Of a DNA stretch of 64,000 bases, positions 18,641 to 27,603 are shown one piece after another (the first letter of the stretch is position 1; every line of letters begins with the position of its first letter). The position numbers were made by a program, and so were the translations under genes. The DNA is taken from NCBI GenBank assembly GCA_949291555.1, contig CASEWE010000015.1, positions 1 to 64,000 of the forward strand, given 5' to 3'. This DNA is from an uncultured Bacteroidales bacterium. Its GTDB lineage: Bacteria; Bacteroidota; Bacteroidia; Bacteroidales; P3. Below the pieces are notes generated by a model. It was not told the origin of the DNA. It saw nothing but the letters and a program-made list of their open reading frames with translations, and ran no database searches.

Positions 18641-19276
18641 ATGAAAAACAGCGCAAGACTTGGCATCCAGGCAGGCCTGCTCATCGTGGCCGTCATTTTA
18701 GGCATACTCATCTACCGCAGCATCATGCAACCGGTCCGTTTCCAACAGGAAAAGGACATGCGTTCGGAAGCGGTCGTAAAAAAAATGAAAGACATCCGCA
18801 CCGTCCAGCAAGCCTACAAGAAGGCTTACGGCCGTTTCATCGCTTCGCCCGACAGCCTCATCCTTTTCTTGGAGAACGGGGAAATCCCCTATGTGAAAAT
18901 GATCGGGACCGTACCCGACTCCCTGACTGAAGAAGAAGCCGTCGAGATGGGCATCGTAAGCCGTGAGACGTTCACCGAAAACGCTTTCGTGGTCCTGTTT
19001 CCCGAAGTGACCGACAAAGAGGCTTTCCTGTCCAACATGATGAAAGTCCCGTTCAACAAAAGCGGAAAGAAAATCAGCATGGAAGCCGGCTTCATCTCCA
19101 AAAGCGGCTATCAGGTTCCGGTGTTTGAAGCCAGAGTCCCGTTCGAAGACATGTTGGAAGGCATGGATGAACAGTTGGTGGTCAATGAAATCGCAAAGGC
19201 GGAAACCTACAACCGCTACCCGGGGATCAAAGTGGGAAGCATGACCGAAGCGATCACGGAAGGGAACTGGGAATAA
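18641..19276 (+). CDS. Hypothetical membrane-anchored protein
   Basis: 211 residues. One N-terminal membrane segment (about residues 8-26, AGLLIVAVILGILIYRSIM) is followed by a charged helical region (QEKDMRSEAVVKKMKDIRT) and a mixed domain of about 150 residues. The layout resembles a pilin-like or anchored extracytoplasmic protein with most of its mass outside. I do not recognise the family. The ATG at 18641 is chosen over a TTG two codons earlier. It has its own promoter and precedes DUF3822 and rsmD on the same strand. Confidence 0.8.
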   Translation: MKNSARLGIQAGLLIVAVILGILIYRSIMQPVRFQQEKDMRSEAVVKKMKDIRTVQQAYKKAYGRFIASPDSLILFLENGEIPYVKMIGTVPDSLTEEEAVEMGIVSRETFTENAFVVLFPEVTDKEAFLSNMMKVPFNKSGKKISMEAGFISKSGYQVPVFEARVPFEDMLEGMDEQLVVNEIAKAETYNRYPGIKVGSMTEAITEGNWE

Positions 19277-19368
19277 ATCCCGTCCTTTCACGCAAGAAAT
19301 TAGGAGAAGGGCCGGCCGAATGGTGCGGCCCTCTTTTCTATCCGCTTGGAAGCCAAAAGGAAAGAGCC

Positions 19369-20223
19369 ATGAACAATGCCATTCGTTGTACCGAACGCAG
19401 CATAAACCCCAACCTCTCCCGCTTCAAGGATGCCGACTTGAGAATCTGCATCTGCTTGCAGCAATTCCGTGCCTCGTTGGGGATAAGCACGCAAGCGGAA
19501 AGGATTCCCTTGGCGCTGGCTTCCTACCAATTCCTGCCTTCGGATCTCGCCTACCTCGACAACATCCGGCTCCTGCTCGCCGAAGAAAAGCTTTTAGACC
19601 CTTCCTTCCAGTATGCCAGCCGCATCTTCACCGTGCAAGATGCCAAATCGACCTTGATCCCGGAAAAACTTTACCAAGCCGATCAAGGGAAACATTTCCT
19701 GGAAGCCCTTTTCCATCTCAACGGCCGGGAATGCGTGACCCAGGAACGCGAACCCCATACCAAAAGCTTCATCCTGTCGGCATTCAACAGCAATTACCTG
19801 AAAGCTGCGCAAGCCATTTACAGCCAAGACAGCAACCGGATGGGGTTTTCCAGCCTCTATTCCCGGCTTGTGGAGGAAGCTTTCCGCCTGTCGCGGACCT
19901 TCCGGCGCTTCCCCTTCCATGTCGTGCTCCACACCCGCAAGAACGCGTTCGACTTGGCGGTAGTGAACGACGGGGGACTGCTTTTCCTCAACTCTTTTCC
20001 CTGCTCGGACTTCGGGAACCTGATGTATTATTTCCTCTATGCGCTTAACAAGCTCAAAATAGACCTAGGCTCGACCGCCCTGTACCTTTGCGGGAATGCG
20101 TCCCGGGAAAAGCTGCTGCCGAAAATGGAACAGCAAGTCTATGCCATTACTTATCTCCCCGCACCCGGGCAGACCCGTTTCTGGCAGGAAATGCCCTACG
20201 ATAGCTATTTCCTTTGCCTCTGA
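19369..20223 (+). CDS. DUF3822 family protein
   Basis: 284-residue protein of a family found in Bacteroidetes, with no established function. It is recognised by overall layout and by its position directly before rsmD, where DUF3822 genes usually sit. It contains the segments FHVVLHTRKNAFDLAVVNDG and LMYYFLYALNKLKIDL, which suggest an actin/hexokinase-like ATPase fold; that is inference. It has no signal peptide or membrane segment. Confidence 0.8.
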   Translation: MNNAIRCTERSINPNLSRFKDADLRICICLQQFRASLGISTQAERIPLALASYQFLPSDLAYLDNIRLLLAEEKLLDPSFQYASRIFTVQDAKSTLIPEKLYQADQGKHFLEALFHLNGRECVTQEREPHTKSFILSAFNSNYLKAAQAIYSQDSNRMGFSSLYSRLVEEAFRLSRTFRRFPFHVVLHTRKNAFDLAVVNDGGLLFLNSFPCSDFGNLMYYFLYALNKLKIDLGSTALYLCGNASREKLLPKMEQQVYAITYLPAPGQTRFWQEMPYDSYFLCL

Positions 20224-20268
20224 ACCGATTCCTCGCTGCCCTCGGCGGGTAAAAGAAAAAAACTTCCT

Positions 20269-20850
20269 ATGCGTATCATCAGCGGATCCCTCAAAGGCAG
20301 GCGCTTCCAAGCCCCGGGAAACCTTCCGGCACGGCCCACGACCGATGCAGCCAAAGAAAGCCTCTTCAATATCTTAGGAAACCATCTTTACTGGGATGAA
20401 CTCACCGTGCTGGATCTTTTCGCCGGAATCGGAAGCATCTCGATGGAATTCATCTCCCGCGGAGTCCAGCGCGTCCATGCGGTCGACAGCCATCCGGGAT
20501 GCACAGCCTTCATCCGGGAACTTGCCTTGAAACTCGGCGTGGAAAACCTGCAGGTCTTTCGTCAAGATGCCCTCGGCTTTGTGGAACGCTCCCGTTACGA
20601 ATACAACCTCATTTTTGCCGACCCTCCCTTCCAAAGCCCGGACATAGCCCGCATACCCGGCATCGTGCTGGATTCCGCTTGCCTGGTTCCCGAAGGAATT
20701 TTCATTTTGGAGCATTCCGGGCTTTACCATTTCGGACAAGATCCGCGCTGCATCGAAGAGCGGCGGTACGGGAAGGTCCATTTCAGCTTCTTCAAGAAAA
20801 TCGCGCTCGAACAAGAACAGGGCCACGCTCCCGAGAAAGAAAAACCCTGA
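20269..20850 (+). CDS. rsmD: 16S rRNA (guanine(966)-N(2))-methyltransferase RsmD
   Basis: 193-residue SAM-dependent methyltransferase that modifies G966 of 16S rRNA. The opening MRIISGSLKGRRFQAP is typical, followed by RPTTDAAKESLFNIL, the SAM-binding LDLFAGIGSISMEFISRG and the catalytic DPPF motif in LIFADPPFQSPD. It starts 45 bases after the DUF3822 gene and is likely co-transcribed. Confidence 0.96.
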   Translation: MRIISGSLKGRRFQAPGNLPARPTTDAAKESLFNILGNHLYWDELTVLDLFAGIGSISMEFISRGVQRVHAVDSHPGCTAFIRELALKLGVENLQVFRQDALGFVERSRYEYNLIFADPPFQSPDIARIPGIVLDSACLVPEGIFILEHSGLYHFGQDPRCIEERRYGKVHFSFFKKIALEQEQGHAPEKEKP

Positions 20851-20861
20851 TCCCGGACTGA

Positions 20862-21016
20862 CCCGAACCCGAAGGCCGCGGCCTGCAAGCCCATGGCGGT
20901 GAAGAACGTGCCCGATGCCCGAACCCGAAGGCTGTTCCAATCCCGGTCTCCTTTCCAACGCTTTCCCGCATCGGGCGAAAACCAGGCCGCCGCTTTCCAA
21001 TCCCGTTCTCCTTTTA
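20862..21016. repeat. Short direct repeats downstream of rsmD
   Basis: CCCGAACCCGAAGGC occurs at 20862-20876 and 20918-20932. A second pair, TTCCAATCCCGGTCTCCTTT (starting near 20935) and TTCCAATCCCGTTCTCCTTT (starting near 20995), differs by one base. They lie in the 210-base convergent gap between rsmD and the permease gene. No transposon features accompany them. Confidence 0.55.
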
Positions 21017-21060
21017 TTCATTCATGGAAACCGCGGCAGAAAAAAAAAGAGGCCTGCTCC

Positions 21061-22197
21061 TTACAAGAACAAATAAGCCGCAGCGCCTACCGCCAAAACC
21101 AAAAGGCTTTTGCACGCTTTCAGCGCCACATAGGCTTTCCTCGATTGCGCCACCAGCATCAAAGACGTATGCCCGTCCTGAACGACCGCATTGGCCAGGA
21201 ATACCCCTAAAGGCAAACTCCCCGAAAAATACAACTGGGCAAAAAGGAAATGCGGCCCCGACTGCGGAATCCATCCGACTATCACAGCCAGGACGAAAAG
21301 CAGAACCAAACGGCCGGAATCGGCCGAAATCCACGCCTGCAAATCGATGGTCGCTTCCAAGGCCCCGATAACGTAAAGCGTTCCCAGTGTCCAAAGGAAG
21401 ATGGAAGGGAAATGCTTGCGCAGCAGATGCCGCCAAAGGTGTTCCTGCAAGAAATGCTCATCGGAAAAGACCACCAGCACCAAAGCCGAAAGCGAAAGGA
21501 AAAAGAAAAGCGCATGTTCGAAATCCCAATGGACTGCCTGCACGCCCGGCCCGTGCTCGTGAAAATGCAAACCGCCCAAGAGGCTGAACCCGTACAGGGC
21601 AATCAGCGCAGACAACAACACTTTCGACAAAGACCATTCCTGCAGCCTTCTCCTGAAAAAGCCAGCGGGGAACAGGCGTCCGCCCCGCTTGCCGGAGACA
21701 GCGGCCTTTTCCGGGGAAGGGCAAGCCGCCGCATCGCCATGCCACTCCACCTTGCATGCCATGCCCTCCGCCCAAGCGGCATTCCGGAACATGCGGCCGG
21801 AAAGCCAGCCAACGGGAACGGCCAAAACGAACAGCGCCGCCTCCAAGGCCAGCGTGAAGCCCGGCTCGGAGGAAAACATGCGGAAAGCATCGTCGCCCAA
21901 AGCCGTGAACGAAGCCGCCACCACGGCACCGAACCCCAATACCTTATGCGCATACAGGCTCACCACCATGAAGCCGCCCACGCAACCAGGCACCAGTCCC
22001 AAGGCGGCCGCGAAAAGGAGCTGGCCGAACACCGCCCGTTGCTTGCCGGATGAAGCCTCCCCTGCTTTTGCCGCTCCTTTGCCCTTCAGCGTCCGGACAC
22101 GCATGCGGAAGAGTTCCCAATACTCCATGAGCATCAGGACCACCATGACGAAGAAGCTGATATGCAAAGTCTCTAAAAACGGGGACAAAAAATCCAT
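21061..22197 (-). CDS. Putative heavy-metal/manganese-type 10-TM exporter (ArsP_2-like)
   Basis: 378-residue integral membrane protein with about ten helices. Features are the N-terminal FLETLHISFFVMVVLMLMEYWE, a GCVGGFMVVSLYAHKVLGFGA segment, a His-containing loop (GLHFHEHGPGVQAVHWDFEH) and a second GWIPQSGPHFLFAQLYFSG segment. Paired glycine-rich G-x-x-P/G membrane motifs in the two halves are as expected for the putative metal-permease family PF11449. Substrate is unknown. I use the ATG at 22197; the frame extends three codons to a TTG. A cytoplasmic insert of about 50 residues in the middle is rich in basic residues. Confidence 0.75.
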   Translation of the reverse strand: MDFLSPFLETLHISFFVMVVLMLMEYWELFRMRVRTLKGKGAAKAGEASSGKQRAVFGQLLFAAALGLVPGCVGGFMVVSLYAHKVLGFGAVVAASFTALGDDAFRMFSSEPGFTLALEAALFVLAVPVGWLSGRMFRNAAWAEGMACKVEWHGDAAACPSPEKAAVSGKRGGRLFPAGFFRRRLQEWSLSKVLLSALIALYGFSLLGGLHFHEHGPGVQAVHWDFEHALFFFLSLSALVLVVFSDEHFLQEHLWRHLLRKHFPSIFLWTLGTLYVIGALEATIDLQAWISADSGRLVLLFVLAVIVGWIPQSGPHFLFAQLYFSGSLPLGVFLANAVVQDGHTSLMLVAQSRKAYVALKACKSLLVLAVGAAAYLFL

Positions 22198-22306
22198 GTC
22201 GTACAAAAATTATCCAGCAGCCTTCCAATAGCACCGTTCCCGCCCCAGCAGCGGCTCGAACCCTCCTGGAAAAAGACGAACCGGGGAATGCCCCAGCCCG
22301 CCCTCC

Positions 22307-23053
22307 TCAGAAATAGGTGACTTCCTGCAAAAACAACGCATGAGCCGGAACCGAAACACCCGCCTTGCAACGGTCTTTCGCCTGCACGATAGCATCCAGA
22401 TCCTCCAAGGTGCAACGGCCCGTGCCTACATCGAGAAGCGTTCCTACCATGGCACGCACCATGTTGCGAAGGAAACGGTTGGCCGTGAACACAAACACCC
22501 ATCGCCCGTTTCCCAAGCAGCGGAAATCGGCCCGGCGCAAATCGCAAAGATTGTTCCTCGTCTGGGTATGCAGCTTGGAAAAAGAAGTGAAATCCTGGCA
22601 GCGGCAGAGCCTCGATGCTCCTTCCTGAATCATTTCCGCATTGAAAGGCACGCGGTAATAATAGCTGCAAGCCTCGAGAAAAGGATCCTTGCGTACATGC
22701 AGGTAATAATGGTAGGTGCGCCCGGTTGCCGAAAAGCGCGCATGGAAACCGCTCGGGACTTCAAAAATCTCATGTACGGCCACCGCCTTCCCCAGCAAGG
22801 CATTAAGACTGTACATCAGCCGAATACGTTTTTCGAAGCCGATTTCCTCCCCTTCCCAGTCGAAATGGGCGAAATAGCTGCGGGCATGCACGCCCGTATC
22901 GGTCCGGCCGCACCCTACTACCCCGACCGGATGCTTGAGCAACCGCTGCAACGCTTCCTCGACAGCCCCCTGCACGGTGGGTCCGCAAGCTTGCTTTTGC
23001 CAGCCGCAATACGCGCTCCCGTCGTAAGACAAATGAAGGAAAAGCCTCTGCAC
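22307..23053 (-). CDS. truA: tRNA pseudouridine(38-40) synthase TruA
   Basis: 248 residues. Converts U38-U40 in the tRNA anticodon arm to pseudouridine. The start LHLSYDGSAYCGWQKQ and the catalytic Asp52 in GCGRTDTGVHARSY are diagnostic; NRFLRNMVRAMVG is the C-terminal signature. The start codon is GTG, since an in-frame stop lies four codons upstream. The floA stop is 13 bases upstream, so the two are likely co-transcribed. Confidence 0.95.
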   Translation of the reverse strand: MQRLFLHLSYDGSAYCGWQKQACGPTVQGAVEEALQRLLKHPVGVVGCGRTDTGVHARSYFAHFDWEGEEIGFEKRIRLMYSLNALLGKAVAVHEIFEVPSGFHARFSATGRTYHYYLHVRKDPFLEACSYYYRVPFNAEMIQEGASRLCRCQDFTSFSKLHTQTRNNLCDLRRADFRCLGNGRWVFVFTANRFLRNMVRAMVGTLLDVGTGRCTLEDLDAIVQAKDRCKAGVSVPAHALFLQEVTYF

Positions 23054-23065
23054 GCTGAAAAACTT

Positions 23066-24043
23066 TTATTGGTTCCCGGGACCCTGAACCGGCTTCGCGA
23101 TGGAATCCCGCATCTGGGTATCGGCCTTGATGTTTTCCAAGCGGTAATAATCCATGACCCCGAGGTTCCCTTCCCGGAAAGCCGCCGCCAATGCCAGCGG
23201 TACTTCCGCCTCGGCTTCGATCACCTTGGCTCTCGCTTCCTGGGCTTTGGCTTTCATTTCCTGCTCAAGCGCGACAGCCATAGCCCGGCGTTCCTCGGCC
23301 TTGGCCTGCGCAATGTTCTTGTCGGCATTGGCCTGGTCCATCTGCAACTGGGCCCCGATGTTCTTCCCCACATCGATGTCGGCAATATCGATGGAAAGGA
23401 TTTCGAAGGCAGTCCCCGAATCCAAGCCTTTCTCCAGCACCACGCGGGAAATCGAATCGGGGTTCTCCAATACTTGCTTATGGCTGATCGCCGAGCCGAT
23501 AGAGGTTACAATGCCTTCTCCCACACGGGCCAGAACGGTTTCCTCGCCGGCTCCCCCTACCAATTGCTTGATATTGGTCCGTACCGTGACCCGCGCTTTG
23601 GCGATGAGCTGTATGCCGTCCTTGGCGACCGCCGCAACCGGAGGGGTGTTGATGACCTTCGGGTTCACCGACATCTGGACAGCCTCGAACACGTTACGCC
23701 CCGCCAAGTCTATCGCGGTAGCCGTATTGAAATCGAGGTTCATATTGGCTTTGTCGGCAGAAATCAGCGCTTGCACGACCAAATTCAAATGCCCTCCCGC
23801 CAAGTAATGCGCTTCCAGCTCGTTCCGGTTCAAGTCCAGGCCGGCTTTTTTCGCGGCGATCAAGTTCCGCACGATGATTTGGGGCGGGACCTTGCGCCAC
23901 CGCATCAGGATCAATTGAAGCAAAGAAACGTTCACACCGGAAACCAAGGCGTTGAACCAAAGTCCGATAGGAATAAAATAAAAAATCAGCCACAACAGGA
24001 ATATTCCTGCAATCACAATGGCGATGATAAATCCGATTGGCAT
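23066..24043 (-). CDS. floA: Flotillin-like protein FloA
   Basis: 325-residue bacterial flotillin (UPF0365/YqfA type) that scaffolds functional membrane microdomains. An N-terminal hydrophobic hairpin (about 5-28) anchors it. The SPFH/PHB region follows, with [20 protein letters not shown] and the very conserved stretch [19 protein letters not shown]-terminal coiled coil is rich in Ala/Glu/Lys ([18 protein letters not shown]). It is 98 bases downstream of an NfeD-like gene, the classic partner. Length and motif order are normal. Confidence 0.95.
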   Translation of the reverse strand: MPIGFIIAIVIAGIFLLWLIFYFIPIGLWFNALVSGVNVSLLQLILMRWRKVPPQIIVRNLIAAKKAGLDLNRNELEAHYLAGGHLNLVVQALISADKANMNLDFNTATAIDLAGRNVFEAVQMSVNPKVINTPPVAAVAKDGIQLIAKARVTVRTNIKQLVGGAGEETVLARVGEGIVTSIGSAISHKQVLENPDSISRVVLEKGLDSGTAFEILSIDIADIDVGKNIGAQLQMDQANADKNIAQAKAEERRAMAVALEQEMKAKAQEARAKVIEAEAEVPLALAAAFREGNLGVMDYYRLENIKADTQMRDSIAKPVQGPGNQ

Positions 24044-24141
24044 GTTTTCTGTTATTTAAAAGTTGTTGTTCCTGTTTTCCATGGATCGGCTTTGCCCAAC
24101 GGCAAGGCGGCAGGCCCGGCCAAGCGTTCCCGCCGGCAGCA

Positions 24142-24627
24142 TCAAGATCCGGCCTCCGGCGAAGGCCTGTCTTCTTCCACCCATATCTTGCTTCCTTCCA
24201 CTTTCACCACGCGGACAGGCGTACGCTGGTCGATGAAAGAAAGCAGCGACTGCGCCTCGTAGAACTCTCCATCCAGTTCCACCGTTCCCATCGGAGCCAG
24301 GCGCGACACGGCAATGCCCCGCTGCCCCGCCTTCACGCGTTCGGGCTCCACGTTCACCTTCCCTTCCAAGGACGTATCCAATTGAAGCTTCCTCCAGGTC
24401 TTGCTCCGCAGGACGACCACCAAGGTAATCGCGCATGCGGCCAAGACCGAGGCCAAGACGATCCAGCCCGCTGTAGCGCCATACGAGGCAAAAGCCGCAT
24501 AGACGCTATAGGCCATGGCGCCCAGACCCAGGATTCCCGCCACGGATGTTCCGGGGAAAACCAGCAATTCGAGCACAATCAGCACTAATCCAATCAGTAT
24601 CAAGCAAACAATCAAGGTTATCGACAT
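24142..24627 (-). CDS. NfeD-like membrane protein
   Basis: 161 residues. Two or three membrane helices (residues about 3-25 and 28-75) are followed by a C-terminal OB-fold domain: GQRGIAVSRLAPMGTVELDG and VRVVKVEGSKIWVEE. NfeD proteins act with flotillins, and here the gene lies directly upstream of floA on the same strand. It is the short form lacking the ClpP-like protease domain. Confidence 0.9.
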   Translation of the reverse strand: MSITLIVCLILIGLVLIVLELLVFPGTSVAGILGLGAMAYSVYAAFASYGATAGWIVLASVLAACAITLVVVLRSKTWRKLQLDTSLEGKVNVEPERVKAGQRGIAVSRLAPMGTVELDGEFYEAQSLLSFIDQRTPVRVVKVEGSKIWVEEDRPSPEAGS

Positions 24628-24749
24628 AAGGCTATGTTTTTTATCGCATCCTTTTTCCCCGTCAAAGCGCTTCCGTCATCTCCGCTTTGTCCTGAAGCCG
24701 GCAGCGGAGGACGACCCTGCCGCTCCCTCCTGCCAGCGCCTGCCAGAAC

Positions 24750-25559
24750 CTACCAGCTCCCGCTAGCGCCGCCACCGCCGAAACTTCCGCCTCCGAAACC
24801 GCCGAAACCGCCCGAAAACCCGCCCCACGACCCGCTATGGTTCCCGCCGAAAGGCCCCATCAGCACAAAAGGCCCGAGGCCCGACCCGCTATTTCCACCT
24901 TTTCCGCCAAAAGAATCGGAATTGCCTCTCCTTTTGGCCGCAATGACAATCAAGACAAGGAAAAACGCAAAGAAAAAGAAAGCGATCCCTGCCCCGATCC
25001 ACTCCTCCTTGCTCTCTTCCATCTCCCAGCTCTCGCCCTTGGCCAAAGCCATCATCACTTCCACGGCCGAGGAGATTCCTCCCGCGTAATCCCCTGCCTG
25101 GAAACGGGGAATAAGAATCTTATCGATAATCCGCTTGCAAGCCGCATCGGGCAGAACTGCCTCCAAGCCGTATCCCGTAGCAATGCTTACCTGTCCCGGC
25201 CCGTTTCCATCCTTGGGTTTGACCAGCAAGACCAGACCGTTGTCGTTCTTCTTCCCGCCCACGCCCCAGCTCTCGCCTATCCGGTAAGCGGCTTCCTGGG
25301 CATCGTACCCGCCTAAAGAAGGAAGCGTCACCACCGTTATCTGAACGCCCGTGCTGTCGGAAAAACGCACCAGGCGGCTTTCTATCCTCCGGGCATCTTC
25401 CCCGATGATGCCGGCAAAATCGTTCACCAGCCGGGCCGGTTCCGGTGCCGGCGGAAACGACGCTTCTCCCGCCGCTTCCGCCCGGAGGAAAACCGGGAGA
25501 AGGAGCAGCAAGCCTAATCCTGAACGAAGAAAAACGGCAAAAGCAGACCTTTCCCGCAT
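24750..25559 (-). CDS. TPM-domain membrane protein with Gly-rich tail (YgcG-like)
   Basis: 269 residues from the ATG at 25559. A signal peptide (FLRSGLGLLLLLPVFLRAEA) is followed by a TPM domain (LVNDFAGIIGEDARRIESRL to about residue 155), which includes SWGVGGKKNDNGLVLLVKPK. Then comes one membrane helix (WIGAGIAFFFFAFFLVLIVIAA) and a glycine-rich C-terminus (GGFGGFGGGSFGGGGASG). This is the usual YgcG layout. An ATG at 25622 would add 21 basic residues before the signal and is less likely. Third gene of a lemA-TPM-TPM set. Confidence 0.88.
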   Translation of the reverse strand: MRERSAFAVFLRSGLGLLLLLPVFLRAEAAGEASFPPAPEPARLVNDFAGIIGEDARRIESRLVRFSDSTGVQITVVTLPSLGGYDAQEAAYRIGESWGVGGKKNDNGLVLLVKPKDGNGPGQVSIATGYGLEAVLPDAACKRIIDKILIPRFQAGDYAGGISSAVEVMMALAKGESWEMEESKEEWIGAGIAFFFFAFFLVLIVIAAKRRGNSDSFGGKGGNSGSGLGPFVLMGPFGGNHSGSWGGFSGGFGGFGGGSFGGGGASGSW

Positions 25560-25705
25560 TTTCCCCGCCCGGTCCCGGCGTCCCGTCACTCGAATCTTTT
25601 GCTCTTTCCTAAACAAATCCATGGTCGATCACGCGTATCGTGCATTTGAAAAGCTCAAATCCTGCAGCACACTCGTTTTCGCTTCCCGATACCCGGCCTC
25701 CCGGC

Positions 25706-26143
25706 CTATTCCCCGAAGACCACCTCGTCGGGTAATTCGTTCCGGTCGCCGTCCGCGGGAGGAAATTTTTCCTGAAGGATCTCGCCAATGCGTTCCACCC
25801 CTGCCACCAGGCCTTGGCTCATTTTCCCTTCCTTCAGCCCGGCGACAATCAAGTCCTTCACTTCTTCCCAAAAACCGGCCGGCACGGACGCATTGATCCC
25901 GGCATCGCCTATGACTGCCAGCCTGCGGCTTTCCACGGCCACGTATACCAGGACGCCGGTACGTTGACGGGTCTTGTGCATGCCTAAGCGGCTGAACAGC
26001 CATGCAGCCCGATCCAGGACGTCCTCTTTGCAGAAACGCTCCACATACACCCGGATTTCGCCCGATGTCTTGCTTTCAGCCTTGGCGATCGCATCGGCCA
26101 CCGCCTGCGCCTCCTGCTGGGAAAAAAATCTGAACTTGCCCAT
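25706..26143 (-). CDS. TPM domain-containing protein (soluble form)
   Basis: 145-residue protein made almost entirely of one TPM domain: AIAKAESKTSGEIRVYVERF, then RTGVLVYVAVESRRLAVIGDAGI and FWEEVKDLIVAGLKEGKMS. There is no signal peptide. It lies between lemA and the YgcG-like gene; this three-gene set recurs in many bacteria and is thought to act at the membrane, but its biochemical role is not settled. Confidence 0.9.
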   Translation of the reverse strand: MGKFRFFSQQEAQAVADAIAKAESKTSGEIRVYVERFCKEDVLDRAAWLFSRLGMHKTRQRTGVLVYVAVESRRLAVIGDAGINASVPAGFWEEVKDLIVAGLKEGKMSQGLVAGVERIGEILQEKFPPADGDRNELPDEVVFGE

Positions 26144-26427
26144 TTCGCCTCTCCGATTTCCATATTTTCCCGTTCGCGACAGCGCGCTTCAACGGGAAAC
26201 CTCTTTCCTATTTCCAACCCGCCTTTTCCCCGATGCCTTTGCCATTCCCGGACCGGGATTCCATCCTCCTGCCAGCGCGCTTCCTATCTTCTTCCCTTTC
26301 CCAAGCCGAACCTTGCCATGGGAACCCGTCAAGAAACGGAAGACTACCGGCCGGAATGCATCGCGTGCGAACGGGTTCGACCGCGCTTTCCCGGAAATCC
26401 TTTCTGCCCGATAGTTCCAAGAAATAC

Positions 26428-27042
26428 TCAGCGGGCTTCTTCCGTGCCGCCAAAGTCGAACTCGACTTCAGGCGCCTGCCCGGCCCCCTCTTCCGCCTCG
26501 AAATAAGCCTTTTTCTCGAAACCGAACAAACCGGCCAGGATATTGGACGGGAAACGCCGCAGACTCGTATTGTAGCTTCTTACCGCCTCGTTGAATTTCC
26601 GGCGCTCGACGGTTATCCGGTTCTCGGTACCTTCCAATTGCGCTTGGAGATCCCGGAAATTCTGGCTGGCTTTCAGGTCGGGATAACGTTCCACGCTGAC
26701 AAGCAGCCTGCTCAACGACGAACCCAGTGCATCTTGCGCTTCCTGAAACCGGGAAAGGCTCTCCTCGGTAAGGCGGGAAGGATCCACTTGCACCCGGGTA
26801 GCGGAGGCCCGGGCGGCCACTACCTCCTGCAAAGTCGCTTGCTCGAAATCGGCCGCGCCCTTGACCGTATTGACCAAATTGGGTATCAAGTCCATCCGCC
26901 GCTGGTAAACATTCTCCACTTGGCTCCATGCCGCTTGGACAGCCTCCTCCTTCTTGACCAATCCATTATACAGGGAAATGACCAGCATGGCAAAAAGGGC
27001 GATCACGCCTATCACAATGACAGCGATTCCGATTTTTTTCAT
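26428..27042 (-). CDS. LemA family protein
   Basis: 204 residues from the ATG at 27042. An N-terminal membrane anchor (IAVIVIGVIALFAMLVISLY) with a short exposed tail precedes a long helical body carrying the family signature VEEAWSQ-like VQAAWSQVENVYQRRMDLIP and NLVNTVKG, and later AVRSYNTSLRRFPSNILAGL. The frame is open for 106 codons before this Met, but that part has no homology. First of three minus-strand genes with two TPM proteins; 284 bases separate it from the next gene. Confidence 0.95.
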   Translation of the reverse strand: MKKIGIAVIVIGVIALFAMLVISLYNGLVKKEEAVQAAWSQVENVYQRRMDLIPNLVNTVKGAADFEQATLQEVVAARASATRVQVDPSRLTEESLSRFQEAQDALGSSLSRLLVSVERYPDLKASQNFRDLQAQLEGTENRITVERRKFNEAVRSYNTSLRRFPSNILAGLFGFEKKAYFEAEEGAGQAPEVEFDFGGTEEAR

Positions 27043-27603
27043 GGCTTTTGCTCTTTGATTCCTATATGCTGCTTGGCGGGCTTTCCCTCGCCGTTCTGGT
27101 CCGATCGCGGTACGGGAAGCCCGCCCAAACAAGCAACGAAGATAAGAATTATCCACGGAACTTCGCGAAGAAAGCAAAAATATCCCCAAGGCCCTCCTGT
27201 TTCCTGCGAAACGGCCTCTTTCCGAGCCGCTTTCCCGCATCAAGCGCGTTTTCCCTTCCTGCCGAAAGCACCGGCAATAAAGACAAAACAAAGAGGAAAT
27301 AAAGCCCGGAAGCACAGCCCGAAACGGTAATTCGGGTAGGCATTGGTTCGAACCTTTCATTATCCGCTATCAACAAAGCGATTACAATCCGTAATACAGG
27401 TAACGCCTCTCGGTCTTTTTCCAATTATCTTTGCAAACGGCCGAAGCCAGGAAATCCCGGGAAACATCGAAAAACCGGCGACCCGCAGCAGCGCACGGCA
27501 AGCGGGAAAAAGCGGAAAAGAGACAATGGCCGCCTCGAAGCTTCCTTGCAAAGCCCGCACGCAGCCTTCCACGCAGGCAAAATCGAATTCCAAAAAACAT
27601 ATT
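27043..27603. other. Divergent region between lemA and the flavodoxin gene
   Basis: 561 bases without a convincing gene. It holds a weak minus-strand promoter for lemA (27137-27144 TATCTTCG, with TTCG about 19 bases upstream) and a consensus plus-strand -7 box (27426-27433). An ORF that continues from lemA into this region and one leading into the flavodoxin gene are extensions of open frame, not separate genes. Confidence 0.55.
27426..27433 (+). promoter_or_regulatory. -7 box upstream of the flavodoxin gene
   Basis: TATCTTTG matches TAnnTTTG. No clear -33 TTTG is present at the right distance. It would give a leader of about 165 bases. Confidence 0.4.

Noticed and set aside
22230..22275. 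tRNA T-arm-like GGGTTCGAGCC on the minus strand
   Set aside because: Flanks do not form the T stem, and no anticodon or acceptor stem fits.
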